A stretch of DNA of 10,295 nucleotides from Lunasporangiospora selenospora (lineage: Eukaryota > Mortierellomycota > Mortierellomycetes > Mortierellales > Mortierellaceae), in NCBI GenBank assembly GCA_015680635.1, contig JAABOA010000992.1:1-10295 (forward strand), given 5' to 3'. A program made the position numbers and the translations under genes. This document shows positions 1-8,705 of the stretch, piece by piece. Under the pieces are notes generated by a model. It saw nothing but the letters and a program-made list of their open reading frames with translations, ran no database searches and was not told the origin of the DNA. Position 1 is the stretch's first letter. The number at the start of each line of letters is the position of its first letter.

Positions 1-31
1 TTTATCTACTTTTGAAAAAAAAAAAATTATC

Positions 32-274
32 CTATACATCCATAGTCTCGCGGATCAAGGGCTGCATCACCTCAAAGGAACCCGTTCCTCCCTCGACCAC
101 CTTGCCCATCACCAACCTTGCCGAGGGAGAGTCGAGAGCATCGAAATCTCCGTGGAGTGTGGCCTGAGTCAAGAAGTGACATGTTCTCTCAAAGGACATC
201 TTGAGGAAAGGTGATGTCGACGACTCGATACCCATTCGGTTGAATGGCTTGAATCCACTCTCGAAGGTCTGTTT

Positions 275-319
<45 letters not shown>

Positions 320-3300
320 CAACTTTTTTTTGCATTTCATAATAATATCTAAACATTACAAAGAAACAATTAACAATAAAGAAAAAAAATACCATATAGT
401 CGGCAATCAGGGTCAAGTGGCGACGGTCGACATCGATACCATAGGCACCGAAAACGCCGCTGACTTCTTGAATAATGGCCATGCGGGCGGCCTCCACACC
501 ATAGGTCTTGAGGATGGCATGGATATCGTTCGAGTAGATCGAATTGATATCAATCAAGTCGGCAAAGTCCCACATACCCTTCAGGCTCACACCCTCCGTC
601 GCAATCTGGGGAGTACCCTTCTCATCCTCCGACATGAACACTCGCTCAATACCCTTGATCTCGTGCACAATACACTTGGGTGCAACACTGCTCACCAAGT
701 TGACCATCAACAACTTCTTGGTATCCGCAGGAAAGTTCATCTCAATCTCACACCAAGCACCTTGCTCACCATCGAACGAGTACTTTTGCACATACGAGTT
801 GCTCGAGCACACACGCTCCTCACGGTCCTGACGTCTCTCCTTGGCCTTCTTCTCACGCTTCTCGGCCTTCTTTTGTTCCCGAGCCAGACGACGACGCTTA
901 TCAGCCTCATCCTCCACCTCGTCCTCGCTATCCGAGCTGCCCGATCCAGAATCCGATCCAGCATCCGAATCATCCACATCCGAAGCCTGAGCCTTGTCCG
1001 CTGCCTTGATCACCTCCTCATCCTCCGAGTCGGGCTCCTCATACGAGGCCTGCTGCTTGCCCCGCTTGGCAATCTTTTCGTTGGTCGCATCACCATCGCC
1101 ATCATCGCTCTCGTCTCCACCAGCGTTATGACGCGATACTTCCTCGGAATCATCCACACCCTCGTCTCCATTCGAGTCCGTCTTCTTGACCTTGCTGGGG
1201 GTTCCGACATCATCCTTGGCCTTGCGCGTCAAACGCTTGATATCCCGGATAATCGCCACCTCCAACTTGCGCACAAACTGCTCCTCAATCGTCTCCTCCA
1301 CCTGCTCACCCGAGACACCATACTCGGACAGATACTCGTCCTCCCGGAAGAGGTTCAACCGGATCACGAACACCTTCTCGCGCTTCTGGGCCGTACCGAT
1401 CGTCTTGTTGACGAATCGCTCCGTAACCTGGACATTGTCAATCAACTGGGCCAAGGTCAGGCGGGAAGTGTCCTGGCAAAAGGATTGCAACTGGCTCTGG
1501 GTGACGCCAGGGTTGATGTTCAGGGTCATGGTGGGGGTCTTGGGCTTGGTCGAGGCCGTCATGACAATCTCACGAAGACGAGGAATACCGAGCGTGACGT
1601 TCTTGGCACCGAAACCAGCAAAATGGAAAGTGTTGAGCGTCATCTGTGTCGAGGGCTCTCCAACACCCTGGGCTGCCAACAATCCGACGGCCTCACCTGG
1701 CTCCACCAACGAGTTGATATAACGAAGATGCATCATGGCACGGAACTTGTTCTTGTCAAGTCCCTTGTAACGCTGGCTCAACTTGGTTGATGGGCTATCG
1801 GGGCTCTGGATAATACCATCGGGGTTCGTCTCCATATAATCCGTCAACTTCTTTTCAAACAACTCGCTGACGGCTCCGACATAGAGACTGGGCGAGAACA
1901 CACTGAGGGTGGGGTCGTACTTGTGGGGCTTACGAGCCACCTTCTTGTTATAGGCCATGGCGTCGACCTGGTTCAACAGGGGCAACACATGTGTGGGCTG
2001 GTACTTGGCAATCAAGGCCAACGAGTTCTCTGCACTGAACTTGAACTGATGGATATGGGCCTGCTTGATAACATCCAAAGAGTCCTCACCGTAATGGAAC
2101 TGGAGAATGGAACCATCAGAATCACGGACGGTCTGGTCATAGCTGACCTTGAGACCCTCCAAATGCTTGATCAAACATCTCTGAAGATAACCCGAACGAG
2201 ACGTCTTGACGGCGGTATCGATCAAACCTTCTCTTCCGGCCATGCAATGGAAGTAGTACTCCTGGGGGCGAATACCGGTCAAGAAACGGCCAGCAATGTA
2301 ACCACCAGCACGAGCGGACGAATCAAAGGGAGCAAAGGAAGGGAGCGATTTTCCAGACACCATGATGGGGACACGACGACCCTCCAACTCTTGCTGACCA
2401 AGAGCGCACGAAATCTGGGTGACGTTGACATAGGATCCCTTGGCTCCGGAAACGGTCATGGTCTGCATGTTATTCTCAGGGAATTTTTTGAGCTATAGTA
2501 TATATTTTTTTCGATTGAATAGAGATATAGGATGTTAGTCTCGAGAAGGAATGATGCAATTCATGTTTGTTTTTTTTTCATAAAGAAAAATCATAATACT
2601 TACCAAACCGTTGGGGATACAAGTGTTTTGCACAGACGATGTCAACTCGTTCACAGCCGACTTCATGGTCGCATCCAAACCAGCCAACTGCTCCTCCGAT
2701 CGAAGGACACCCTCCATCTTCTTCTTGAACTCCTTCTGAAGCTTCTCGCTCGCCTTCAACTGCTCAACCGAGCAGTCCATCTTGGCATACTTGAGCGCTG
2801 CCTTGGTTCCAATATCCTTGCCACCTCCCTGAAGATCGCGTCGCCACTTGTCTCCCTCGGGCGTCAATCGCAAATCATCCATACGACACGTAAACGCAAA
2901 GTGCTGTGTCCACCGAGTGAACAAACGTCCCAGAATACTCAAGAGCTTGCCCGCGATATCTCCTCCGTAAATCTCATAACAATTGTGCACCAAACCAAAC
3001 GACTTGGCACCAAACTGACTCTTGTCAAGAACTCCCGTCACCAGCACTCCGTCCATGATTCGTACAATCGACTCGTCCTTGCCATCCTTTCCAAAGTACT
3101 GTGCCTTGACCTGAGCTCCGGCCGTCATGTTGAGTGGGGGGCGACCGATGGTCAAGTTGTGAAGGACGGCGGTGATGACATCCTTTCCGGTCCAGAGTGG
3201 GACGGGCTTCCAGACCGTAGGGGGGAGGGTGACGATCCGGCCATTGCCAGTGTTGTCAATCTCGGGACGGAGAGCACCGTAAAGAAGATGCTGATACTCG

Positions 3301-5811
3301 GCACGCGAAAAGAACGTACCGCGGAGGGTCATCCACACACCAGCAACAACGTGATCCTGAATCAGACCACGCAGAGGAGCACCCGAGGTAGGGACCAAGT
3401 ACTGAGAATCTGTGTTGGCAATCAACTTGGCCTCGGCCCTAGCAATCTCGTTCTGAGGGAAATGGACATTCATCTCGTCACCATCGAAATCGGCATTGTA
3501 GGTGTTACAGTTGGCATAGTGCATACGAATCGTACGCTCTCCTGGAAGAATACGGGCCTTGTGGGCCATGATCGAGGGTTTGTGAAGAGTAGGCTGACGG
3601 TTCAGAAGCAAGAGATCACCATTGCGGAGATGTCGGTAGACCTTCTTGTTCGAGGGCTGTGTCCGTGTAGGGTAGGGCGAGATCGTGGAGGCACCGGTGT
3701 GAGAGTCCTGGGGGGTGAGGAGTTGGTTGGCAAGAGCGATTCTGGACTCGAGAGAGAGGTTGGCGAGGGAGGAGAGAGCACCGTCCTCGTGCTGGACATA
3801 GGCAGCACCGGGCCACTTGGCGGGACCGTTGATGACGGCACGTCTCATCTCCTTGATGTTATAGTGGGTAACCGGCTCGGGGTAGGTGAGCTTGGTAGCA
3901 AAGACGGGGGGGATACCGATCTCGTTGGTCTCGATATTGACATCAGGAGAAATAACGGAACGAGCAGCATAGTTGACACGCTTGCCCATCATGTGCTTAC
4001 GGAAGAGACCCTCCTTCTTCTCAAGACCCTGACGAATACCAGCAGGGGGCAACTTGCCACCCTTCATGATGACAGGGTTCTTGGTCGAGTCGATCAAAGA
4101 GTTGACATCGTGCTGAAGCTGGATCCAGGAATCGATCATGTGCTTGAACGAGTTGGGGTGCTGGTCCTTCAAGTTTTCTGCTGTCGTCTTCTTGGACTGG
4201 GTCAAGTCGCGAATGAAAACACAAGTGTTGAGGATCTTGCCCAAGTGCTCGTTCTGAGGGTTCTCAAAGAGCTTGTCGCCCATGACAGAGGCGGGACGGA
4301 AGCGAGTGGGAGCGACGGGGAGGGTCTCGAGGAAAAAGATGTCAGCAATGGCCTTCTTGATGCCGGCGTTTTGCATACGGGGGCCATTGGCTCCGTAGAG
4401 GAGCGAGCAGATCCTTTGCTCAATATCAAAGACGCGTCTCAGGATATTACGGATATGGATAGGAGTCAGGTACTTGTTGTTGTCCTTGAGCTCCATCGCA
4501 TCCTCGTCATCGCTGTCGACAATGTTCCTGATCTTCTTGGGAGCCTTGGCTGGCTTTTGTGCCTTCTTGCCCTTGCCCTTGCCCTTCTTGGTCTCCTTCT
4601 CCGACTCGGACGACATTTTGGCGTCACTGTCCTCATGGGCTTCGTCTTCTGTGTGCTCTGATTGCTCATCCGACTCGTCACTGCCGACGGCCTTTGCAGA
4701 GATGAGGACGTTGGTCTGGATCTTGCCCTGGGCTGTGTTGTACAATTGCTGAGACTTGGTCAATGGCTTTTCAAAGATCTTGGCGTATCCATCCTTGCGG
4801 AACGAAGGTGAGAAGCTATGAAAGTAAGTGAGCGAAAGAGAAAATGAGTAAGAACGTGTGCACGGGGGGGGGGGGTTCTTGGCCAATCAATCCTGTCGAT
4901 AAAAGAAATCACGATCGGTAATTGTCTCGCTCGGTTTACCTTGCACAGTTTTCACACTTTCTCTTGCCAATGGCTCTTCTGTAGAAATCGGCCATAACAC
5001 GCTTGCGTTCCTCGTTGACGACAGTCGTCTTGTAGTCCTCCGTGCCGTGGACGGGTCTCTGAAGGCACTGCTGAACAAAGGCATCGAGCTTGGCAATGTA
5101 CTCGTCCTCGCTCAAAATATCCTCTCCATCGACGTCCATATCATTGTCTCCACCCTTGCGCTTCTTGCCAGTGACAGAGATTGTGTCAATATCCTTTGAC
5201 TCCAAGAAACGTCCTTTGTTCAACAGCCTGAGCTTGGCAACATATCTGTGGGTCTGGAAAACATGAGCAAAAGAGATTTAGTAAAAGTAATGGGTAGGGT
5301 AAATGAGCGAGACATCTACAATGCGTGCAAACGGGAAGGGCTCCTTACCTCGCTTTTAGACATTCTGAGATGATGACAAAAGAGACAAGCGGCACGGAGC
5401 ATCTGGTACATCTGAGGAAAGAACATGGGGTTGTAGACGGGGCATGGCAGATCGATATGGCCGAAATGTCCTGGGCAGGAAAAGTGGTCCAAAGAGCAGG
5501 TTGCGCACCTAGAAGGAAAAAAGGCAAGTGGCAACCAAAGGAATCACCCAGAGCTAAAGTTAGCTCTTTTGAAAGACTAAAGAAGCACTCGCTACATTGA
5601 CAAGGCACTGCGATCTGGAGACATACACATGGTGCTTTGAGAAGGGACCCAAGGCTGGGTCATAAAGACCTCCCTTTGTGGGGTGGTTCAGATTGTCGAA
5701 AAGGACAGGGTTGACAATCTGCTTCACAGAGATTTGCTTGATCTCATCGGCATTGTAGAAAGAGAATGACACTGAGGTGACCTCGGATCCGATGGGTCGT
5801 GCGATATTCAT
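32..5811 (-). CDS. RPA190: DNA-directed RNA polymerase I largest subunit (A190), complete, six exons
   Basis: This subunit forms half of the Pol I active centre and makes pre-rRNA in the nucleolus. Exons, in transcript order, are 5811-5627, 5508-5349, 5253-4940, 4815-2604, 2492-393 and 268-32 (stop TAG 32-34). Every junction is GT...AG and the phases close to 1735 residues, against about 1664 in yeast A190. The start [16 protein letters not shown] is the family's usual N-terminus, and no ATG lies between it and the upstream pyrimidine tract. Visible elements are clamp zinc ligands C63/C66/C73/H76 and C103/C106 with C215/C218; [11 protein letters not shown] near 501; the catalytic NADFDGDE at 660-667 (Mg-binding D662, D664, D666); DKSQFGA in the funnel region; and the trigger loop [11 protein letters not shown] near 1240-1250. 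The [12 protein letters not shown] wording and the lack of a heptad CTD identify Pol I rather than Pol II or III. Charged insertions sit at about 264-325 and 1388-1517. No catalytic residue is missing. Confidence 0.97.
269..392 (-). other. RPA190 intron 5 (124 bp) carrying a TC microsatellite
   Basis: The donor GTATTT follows codon ATG of ...LIADYM and the acceptor AAAACAG precedes ACC TTC GAG. Joining them restores the conserved Pol I reading [17 protein letters not shown] across the junction. The (GA)n run at 281-315 reads as (TC)n in the transcript and lies about 12 nt from the acceptor, so it forms part of the polypyrimidine tract. The other RPA190 introns are 5509-5626 (118 bp), 5254-5348 (95 bp), 4816-4939 (124 bp) and 2493-2603 (111 bp). 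Confidence 0.93.
281..315. repeat. (GA)n dinucleotide microsatellite, 35 bp, uninterrupted
   Basis: The plus strand reads GA without interruption from 281 to 315. It lies wholly inside RPA190 intron 5, so copy-number change would not alter the spliced protein. It is likely length-polymorphic between strains (inference). Confidence 0.97.
4864..4875. repeat. G12 homopolymer inside RPA190 intron 3
   Basis: Twelve consecutive G on the plus strand, C12 in the transcript, lie in the middle of intron 3 (4816-4939). The run is a plausible site of length polymorphism or assembly error. It does not affect the coding frame because the flanking exons join as ...CENCA|S|FSPSF, the conserved zinc-ligand segment. 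Confidence 0.95.
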
Positions 5812-5876
5812 TGTGGGAACAAGAGTGGATCTGTGAAAGGGGTTGAAGTGTTGAGGAAGGAGAGAGGAGTTGAATG

Positions 5877-5896
5877 GAGCGAGAGAGAGAGAAAGA
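5877..5896 (-). promoter_or_regulatory. Pyrimidine (CT) tract in the RPA190 leader
   Basis: On the minus strand this reads as a CT-rich run 66-85 nt upstream of the RPA190 ATG. CT tracts near transcription start sites are common in fungal promoters (established). No ATG lies between it and 5811, which supports the chosen start. The start site itself cannot be placed from sequence alone. Confidence 0.45.
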
Positions 5897-5943
5897 TAGT
5901 GGGTTTCTGTCTACTCAATCACTCTTCTTCTATTGTCGAGGAA

Positions 5944-5973
5944 GGGAATGGGGTCGCTGGGCTGGGTGGGGGG
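5944..5973 (+). promoter_or_regulatory. Predicted G-quadruplex motif upstream of RPA190
   Basis: Five G-tracts lie within 30 bp at 5944-5946, 5950-5953, 5959-5961, 5964-5966 and 5968-5973, separated by loops of 3, 5, 2 and 1 nt. This exceeds the usual G3+N1-7 rule. The G-rich strand is the template strand for RPA190, about 133-162 nt upstream of its ATG. Folding and function are not shown. Confidence 0.6.
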
Positions 5974-6156
5974 ACCAGAAACAGACAAAAAAAACGGCTA
6001 TGAGGATGTGCTCTCCCTCTTGGTGTTCCTCGCTCTGTGATCGTTGTCGTCCTGGTTCGGCGCTGACGAATGATGCAAAGGGCAAAGAGACAAGGAGCGA
6101 AGCAGGGCCAGAAAAATAACACACAGGTCAAGTATGGGCAAAAAAAAAAAGATTTG

Positions 6157-6162
6157 TTTATT
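6157..6162 (-). terminator. Polyadenylation signal AATAAA of the ZC3HC1-family gene
   Basis: A canonical AATAAA on the minus strand begins 11 nt after the TAA stop at 6173-6175 and is followed by a T-run (6150-6140 in transcript direction). Its position fits a short 3' UTR and supports the predicted last exon. Confidence 0.65.
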
Positions 6163-6172
6163 TGACGGTGGC

Positions 6173-7970
6173 TTAAGAGACAGTCCTCGACGCGGGTCTA
6201 AGCATCTGTCTGATCCGTGCGAGTTGTTCGCTGGGCTAAAGAGCATAGACACACAAGTAAACGCTCTTGGTTAGTCTCAATAAAACACACGCCTGGCTCC
6301 TGTTCCATGGAGACATCCTAAAATACAACTTACCTGGCTGTGTGGGACCTCGGGTGGCTGTTGAGAGTGCAGCACACCTCTCTCGACTATAGAAGATGAG
6401 AGCAGCAATTCAAAGAGTATCCTCCAACCCGCCCTCTTGTGATCCGAGACGCTCTCTGCGTCATACTCTGGGTTAACCCAGTAGCAATACCACTTGTGCG
6501 CCTCTTCTACATTGAACCCCGTCTCCTCTTCAATATCTGAAAAGGAATCGGGCTCCTTGCTGGAACCTTGCAAGTCCGAGTCTGCACGGTCGACATGGGG
6601 AATCAATGCACATTGGGTATGACATGCCTCGCAAGCAAGCAAACTCTGTCCTTTTGCGGCGTCCCAACCAAACAGCGAGAGTATCAAGAGCCTCTTGTCC
6701 AGAGCATCATCAAACATTTGCTCCAAAGAGCCAACTTGACTCTGAGACTAAAAACAATAAAAAGATTGGGTCATTGGTAGTTTGTTACATATTAGTTTCT
6801 AGACGAATCAATGACATCAATCGTCAGCAATAATAAAAAAAGGGGGGAAAGGCACTATAGAATCGTTACCAGTGGGTGTCGTATTGAGTCCAGGCTATGA
6901 TTGTCGACAATGGCTCCAAGACGCGAGACACGTTCCAAGATTTCTGCGCGCGCACGGGAAACAGACATGGTCGGGAGCCTATAGATACTGTCTGTATCGT
7001 GATTAAAAAAAACACAATCCCAATCAGATAAATATGCTTGTGATTCCCAATACGCATATCCCCAAGAATCGTCTCACAAGTCTCCTACCGTCACAGGGAT
7101 GTGACCTCCATGGACAGGTCGCGGAATGGTTCGAGCTCAGCATTCCATGAAATTTCCTGCCTAGCACTAGTGATATACGTGAAGCATTAGTTTCATTGTC
7201 GCCATTCCCACTATGTTGTAGCTGCCCGGTCAAAAAGTCCAAAAAAAATAAAAAAAGTGGTACTTTCAGGTACCTTCATCGTCCTGGTCAGAATCATCGT
7301 CAAGATCAATCTCATCCGTAAAACTCGCTTCAGTCGTCACCTCCTGTTCTGCCGAGTCGGTATCCATTGAGGGCGACTCTGAACTCTTGTCATGACCATA
7401 TTCTGTCTTTACAATGACCACACCGCTACAACCTCCACAGCATTCAAGTCGATCCTCGCCCTTGTTGATCCAGCCTCGCTTGGCACATTCGACTGCATTG
7501 ACAAGCTTTGGTTTGTCGAACCATGTGGAAGGTCTGAACGTCTCGAGTCGACTATGAAACTGTTCACGCGACCATGGTAGGAACTTTGGTGTGCGTGTGC
7601 CATGACTCTTTGTCAGTGTTGGTAGAGTCGATTTTTGAGAAGACATCTCTGTTTTGTTCGAGTCTCCTGTGGTTTGTTCCTGGGCAAGATGTCGAGCTGG
7701 GGCGCTGGCAGCAATGGATGCAGCAATGGAATCACTTAGAGTTGGTTTGGATGACAACTTGGCGAGTTTATCCAGGATGGGTGGTCGTGGAGGTATGAAT
7801 GATCGTCCTCCATTATTATTGTTGCCGCGTCGGTCTGGTTGTGGTAAAGTAGATGTCTCATGGAGAGGCGCCTGTGGTTCTCCTGGGTGTTGATGCAGTC
7901 GTTTGGGTGGATGGGCCCAGAGTGAGTTGAGCAGGGCAAAGGACTCTTCAATCTTGCGTTTGGATTCCAT
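6173..7970 (-). CDS. ZC3HC1: C3HC zinc-finger NuBaID-domain protein, ZC3HC1 (NIPA) / Rsm1 / Pml39 family, five exons
   Basis: Family members sit at the nuclear basket of the pore. Human ZC3HC1 binds TPR, yeast Pml39 binds Mlp proteins, and S. pombe Rsm1 is linked to mRNA export; a role here is by homology. Exons are 7970-7274, 7160-7089, 6991-6870, 6747-6334 and 6235-6173, all GT...AG, giving 455 residues. The start MESKRKIEESFALLNSL is the first ATG after a pyrimidine tract. The first zinc module is FLPWSREQF...W-F-DKP (130-154), C162, C177 or C178, C181, then H244 and C248 in NHSATCPWRS. After intron 2 comes DSIYRLPTMS. The second module is LSLFGW (320-325), C336-x2-C339 and H381-x3-C385, followed by GWRILFELLL (404-413), matching the Rsm1-type C-terminal domain. 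Residues 190-232 form an acidic insert. The exact splice acceptors at introns 1 and 3 are ambiguous by 6 nt. Confidence 0.9.
7161..7273 (-). other. ZC3HC1-family intron 1 with two in-frame acceptors
   Basis: The donor AAG|GTACCT lies after the acidic run. Two acceptors 6 nt apart, CACTAG (exon from 7166) and GCTAG (exon from 7160), both keep frame and differ only by inclusion of Val-Leu. Either restores ...RKFHGMLSSNH. The other introns of the gene are 6992-7088 (97 bp), 6748-6869 (122 bp) and 6236-6333 (98 bp). Confidence 0.75.
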
Positions 7971-8019
7971 CCTTCCTGTCCAAGGTCTTGAATATCTCTT
8001 TGCTGACGACGTGGGGTCA

Positions 8020-8046
8020 GAGAGAGAGAAAGACAGAAAAAGAGAT
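8020..8046 (-). promoter_or_regulatory. Pyrimidine tract in the ZC3HC1-family leader
   Basis: On the minus strand this is a nearly pure pyrimidine run 50-76 nt before the ATG at 7970, mirroring the spacing of the RPA190 tract. No ATG lies between it and 7970. If transcription starts at or just after it, the in-frame upstream ATG at 8198 and the out-of-frame ATG at 8098 are both excluded. Confidence 0.4.
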
Positions 8047-8176
8047 GGACTTGTACAAGGTTTGAAAAAGAATAATGCGAGCCATGACCTTTCGACATTG
8101 TACTTAAGGAGACTTTTTGGCCATCCTTCTCCTTTTTTTAATTTTGAGTGCTCCAGGAACTCGACCCTCACTCTCG

Positions 8177-8235
8177 GGACTCGAACAGGACATTGCAAGA
8201 GGGTCCATTAAAGTCCTCCGAGCACTGCTACACCA
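8177..8235 (-). other. tRNA-like A-box and B-box motif pair without a cloverleaf
   Basis: On the minus strand TGGTGTAGCAG (8235-8225) fits the Pol III A-box consensus TRGYNNARNNG at every fixed position, and GTTCGAGTCC (8186-8177) fits the B-box GWTCRANNC. They are 38 nt apart, as in tRNA genes. The T-stem pairs at only about three of five positions, the acceptor arm does not pair, and no T-run terminator follows. It is therefore not called as a tRNA. It may be a decayed tRNA-derived sequence or chance. Confidence 0.25.
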
Positions 8236-8588
8236 TTGCCTTGGTGATTGGAATATCCTAAGTCTGTAGACTTGTCGTGTGAACAGACGGTATCGAGGTT
8301 GAGGATATTGAAAGTGTCACCACAGGCAACAGTTGGATCCAATGGTCAATCCAGCATTGAAATATCCGACTTTTTTTTTGCACAGTTCACAGAGCTGTGG
8401 AGTAAATATGCAAATCCTAGGAACCCTCGGGGACTATTGACTAGCTAACCCAAGACAAACCTTGAGAGGACCGACAAGAGAGCAAAGGAAAGAGCTGCGT
8501 GAGAATGCTCCCCATATCCAAGTGAACACACTCACTCACACAGACGCACACCAGCCCAAAGAAAAGCAACTAGTAGTGCACTAGCATC

Positions 8589-8705
8589 ATGAGCAGACAA
8601 AGGCAGTGTCCTTGTCCTCTCGTGTGCCAGTCGTGCCAGTCTGTGGGACTTGGAATTGTTGTGATCTTGACTGCGCCACAAAGATCCTTGGACCTGAACC
8701 TCTGA
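8589..8705 (+). promoter_or_regulatory. Candidate uORF (38 codons) in the TMA46 leader
   Basis: ATG at 8589 opens a frame that stops at TGA 8703-8705, 62 nt before the TMA46 ATG, with no other ATG in between. The peptide is cysteine-rich at its start (MSRQRQCPCPLVCQSCQ) and has no recognised domain. Whether it is transcribed depends on the start site, which may lie in the CA-rich stretch just upstream (inference). Confidence 0.35.

Larger units (their letters stand above)
5812..6172. promoter_or_regulatory. Intergenic region: RPA190 promoter/leader and 3' end of the upstream ZC3HC1-family gene
   Basis: No convincing gene is present in these 361 bp. The stretch must hold the RPA190 promoter and the 3' untranslated region of the gene transcribed toward it on the same strand. 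Visible elements are a pyrimidine tract on the minus strand (5877-5896), a run of G-tracts on the plus strand (5944-5973), an A-run (6140-6150) and an AATAAA on the minus strand (6157-6162). I looked for a yeast-style PAC element (GATGAG) and did not find one. Short open frames here have no recognisable content. Confidence 0.7.

Noticed and set aside
330-1790. 486-codon open frame on the plus strand antisense to RPA190 exon 5
   Set aside because: Same cause as the other antisense frame. It is leucine/isoleucine-rich with no recognisable family, and it runs across intron 5.
2532-4661. 709-codon open frame on the plus strand antisense to RPA190 exon 4
   Set aside because: It mirrors the codon bias of the real exon: RPA190 rarely uses codons whose complement is a stop. 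Its translation is low-complexity, rich in Leu/Val/Gly/Arg, with no domain, whereas the minus strand is unmistakable Pol I.
4816-4886. Extension of RPA190 exon 4 upstream to an apparent ATG at 4886
   Set aside because: The extension would encode a proline run from the C12 tract and Ser/Leu filler, and it would break the conserved CENCxxFSP zinc segment that forms when intron 3 is removed.
6319-6333. Very short intron ending at the first AG after the ZC3HC1-family exon 4 donor
   Set aside because: It would be about 16 nt, too short to splice. The acceptor at 6236 gives a 98-bp intron and an in-phase last exon ending in TAA, followed by AATAAA.
7736-8098. Out-of-frame 120-codon ORF from an ATG at 8098 overlapping the ZC3HC1-family start
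   Set aside because: It lies upstream of the likely transcription start near the CT tract, and its coding part is the shadow of the real exon in another frame.
7971-8198. In-frame 76-residue N-terminal extension of the ZC3HC1-family protein from an ATG at 8198
   Set aside because: The extension reads through a pyrimidine tract typical of a leader, has no family resemblance, and the natural N-terminus MESKRKIEESFALLNSL begins at 7970. 5' RACE would settle it.
8177-8240. A functional tRNA gene on the minus strand
   Set aside because: The A- and B-box motifs fit, but acceptor, D and T stems do not pair adequately and no T-run terminator follows. It is kept only as a motif-level observation.
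8248-8448. 66-codon plus-strand ORF in the divergent region
   Set aside because: No domain or family resemblance, and it runs through a T9 tract. Nothing separates it from a chance frame.
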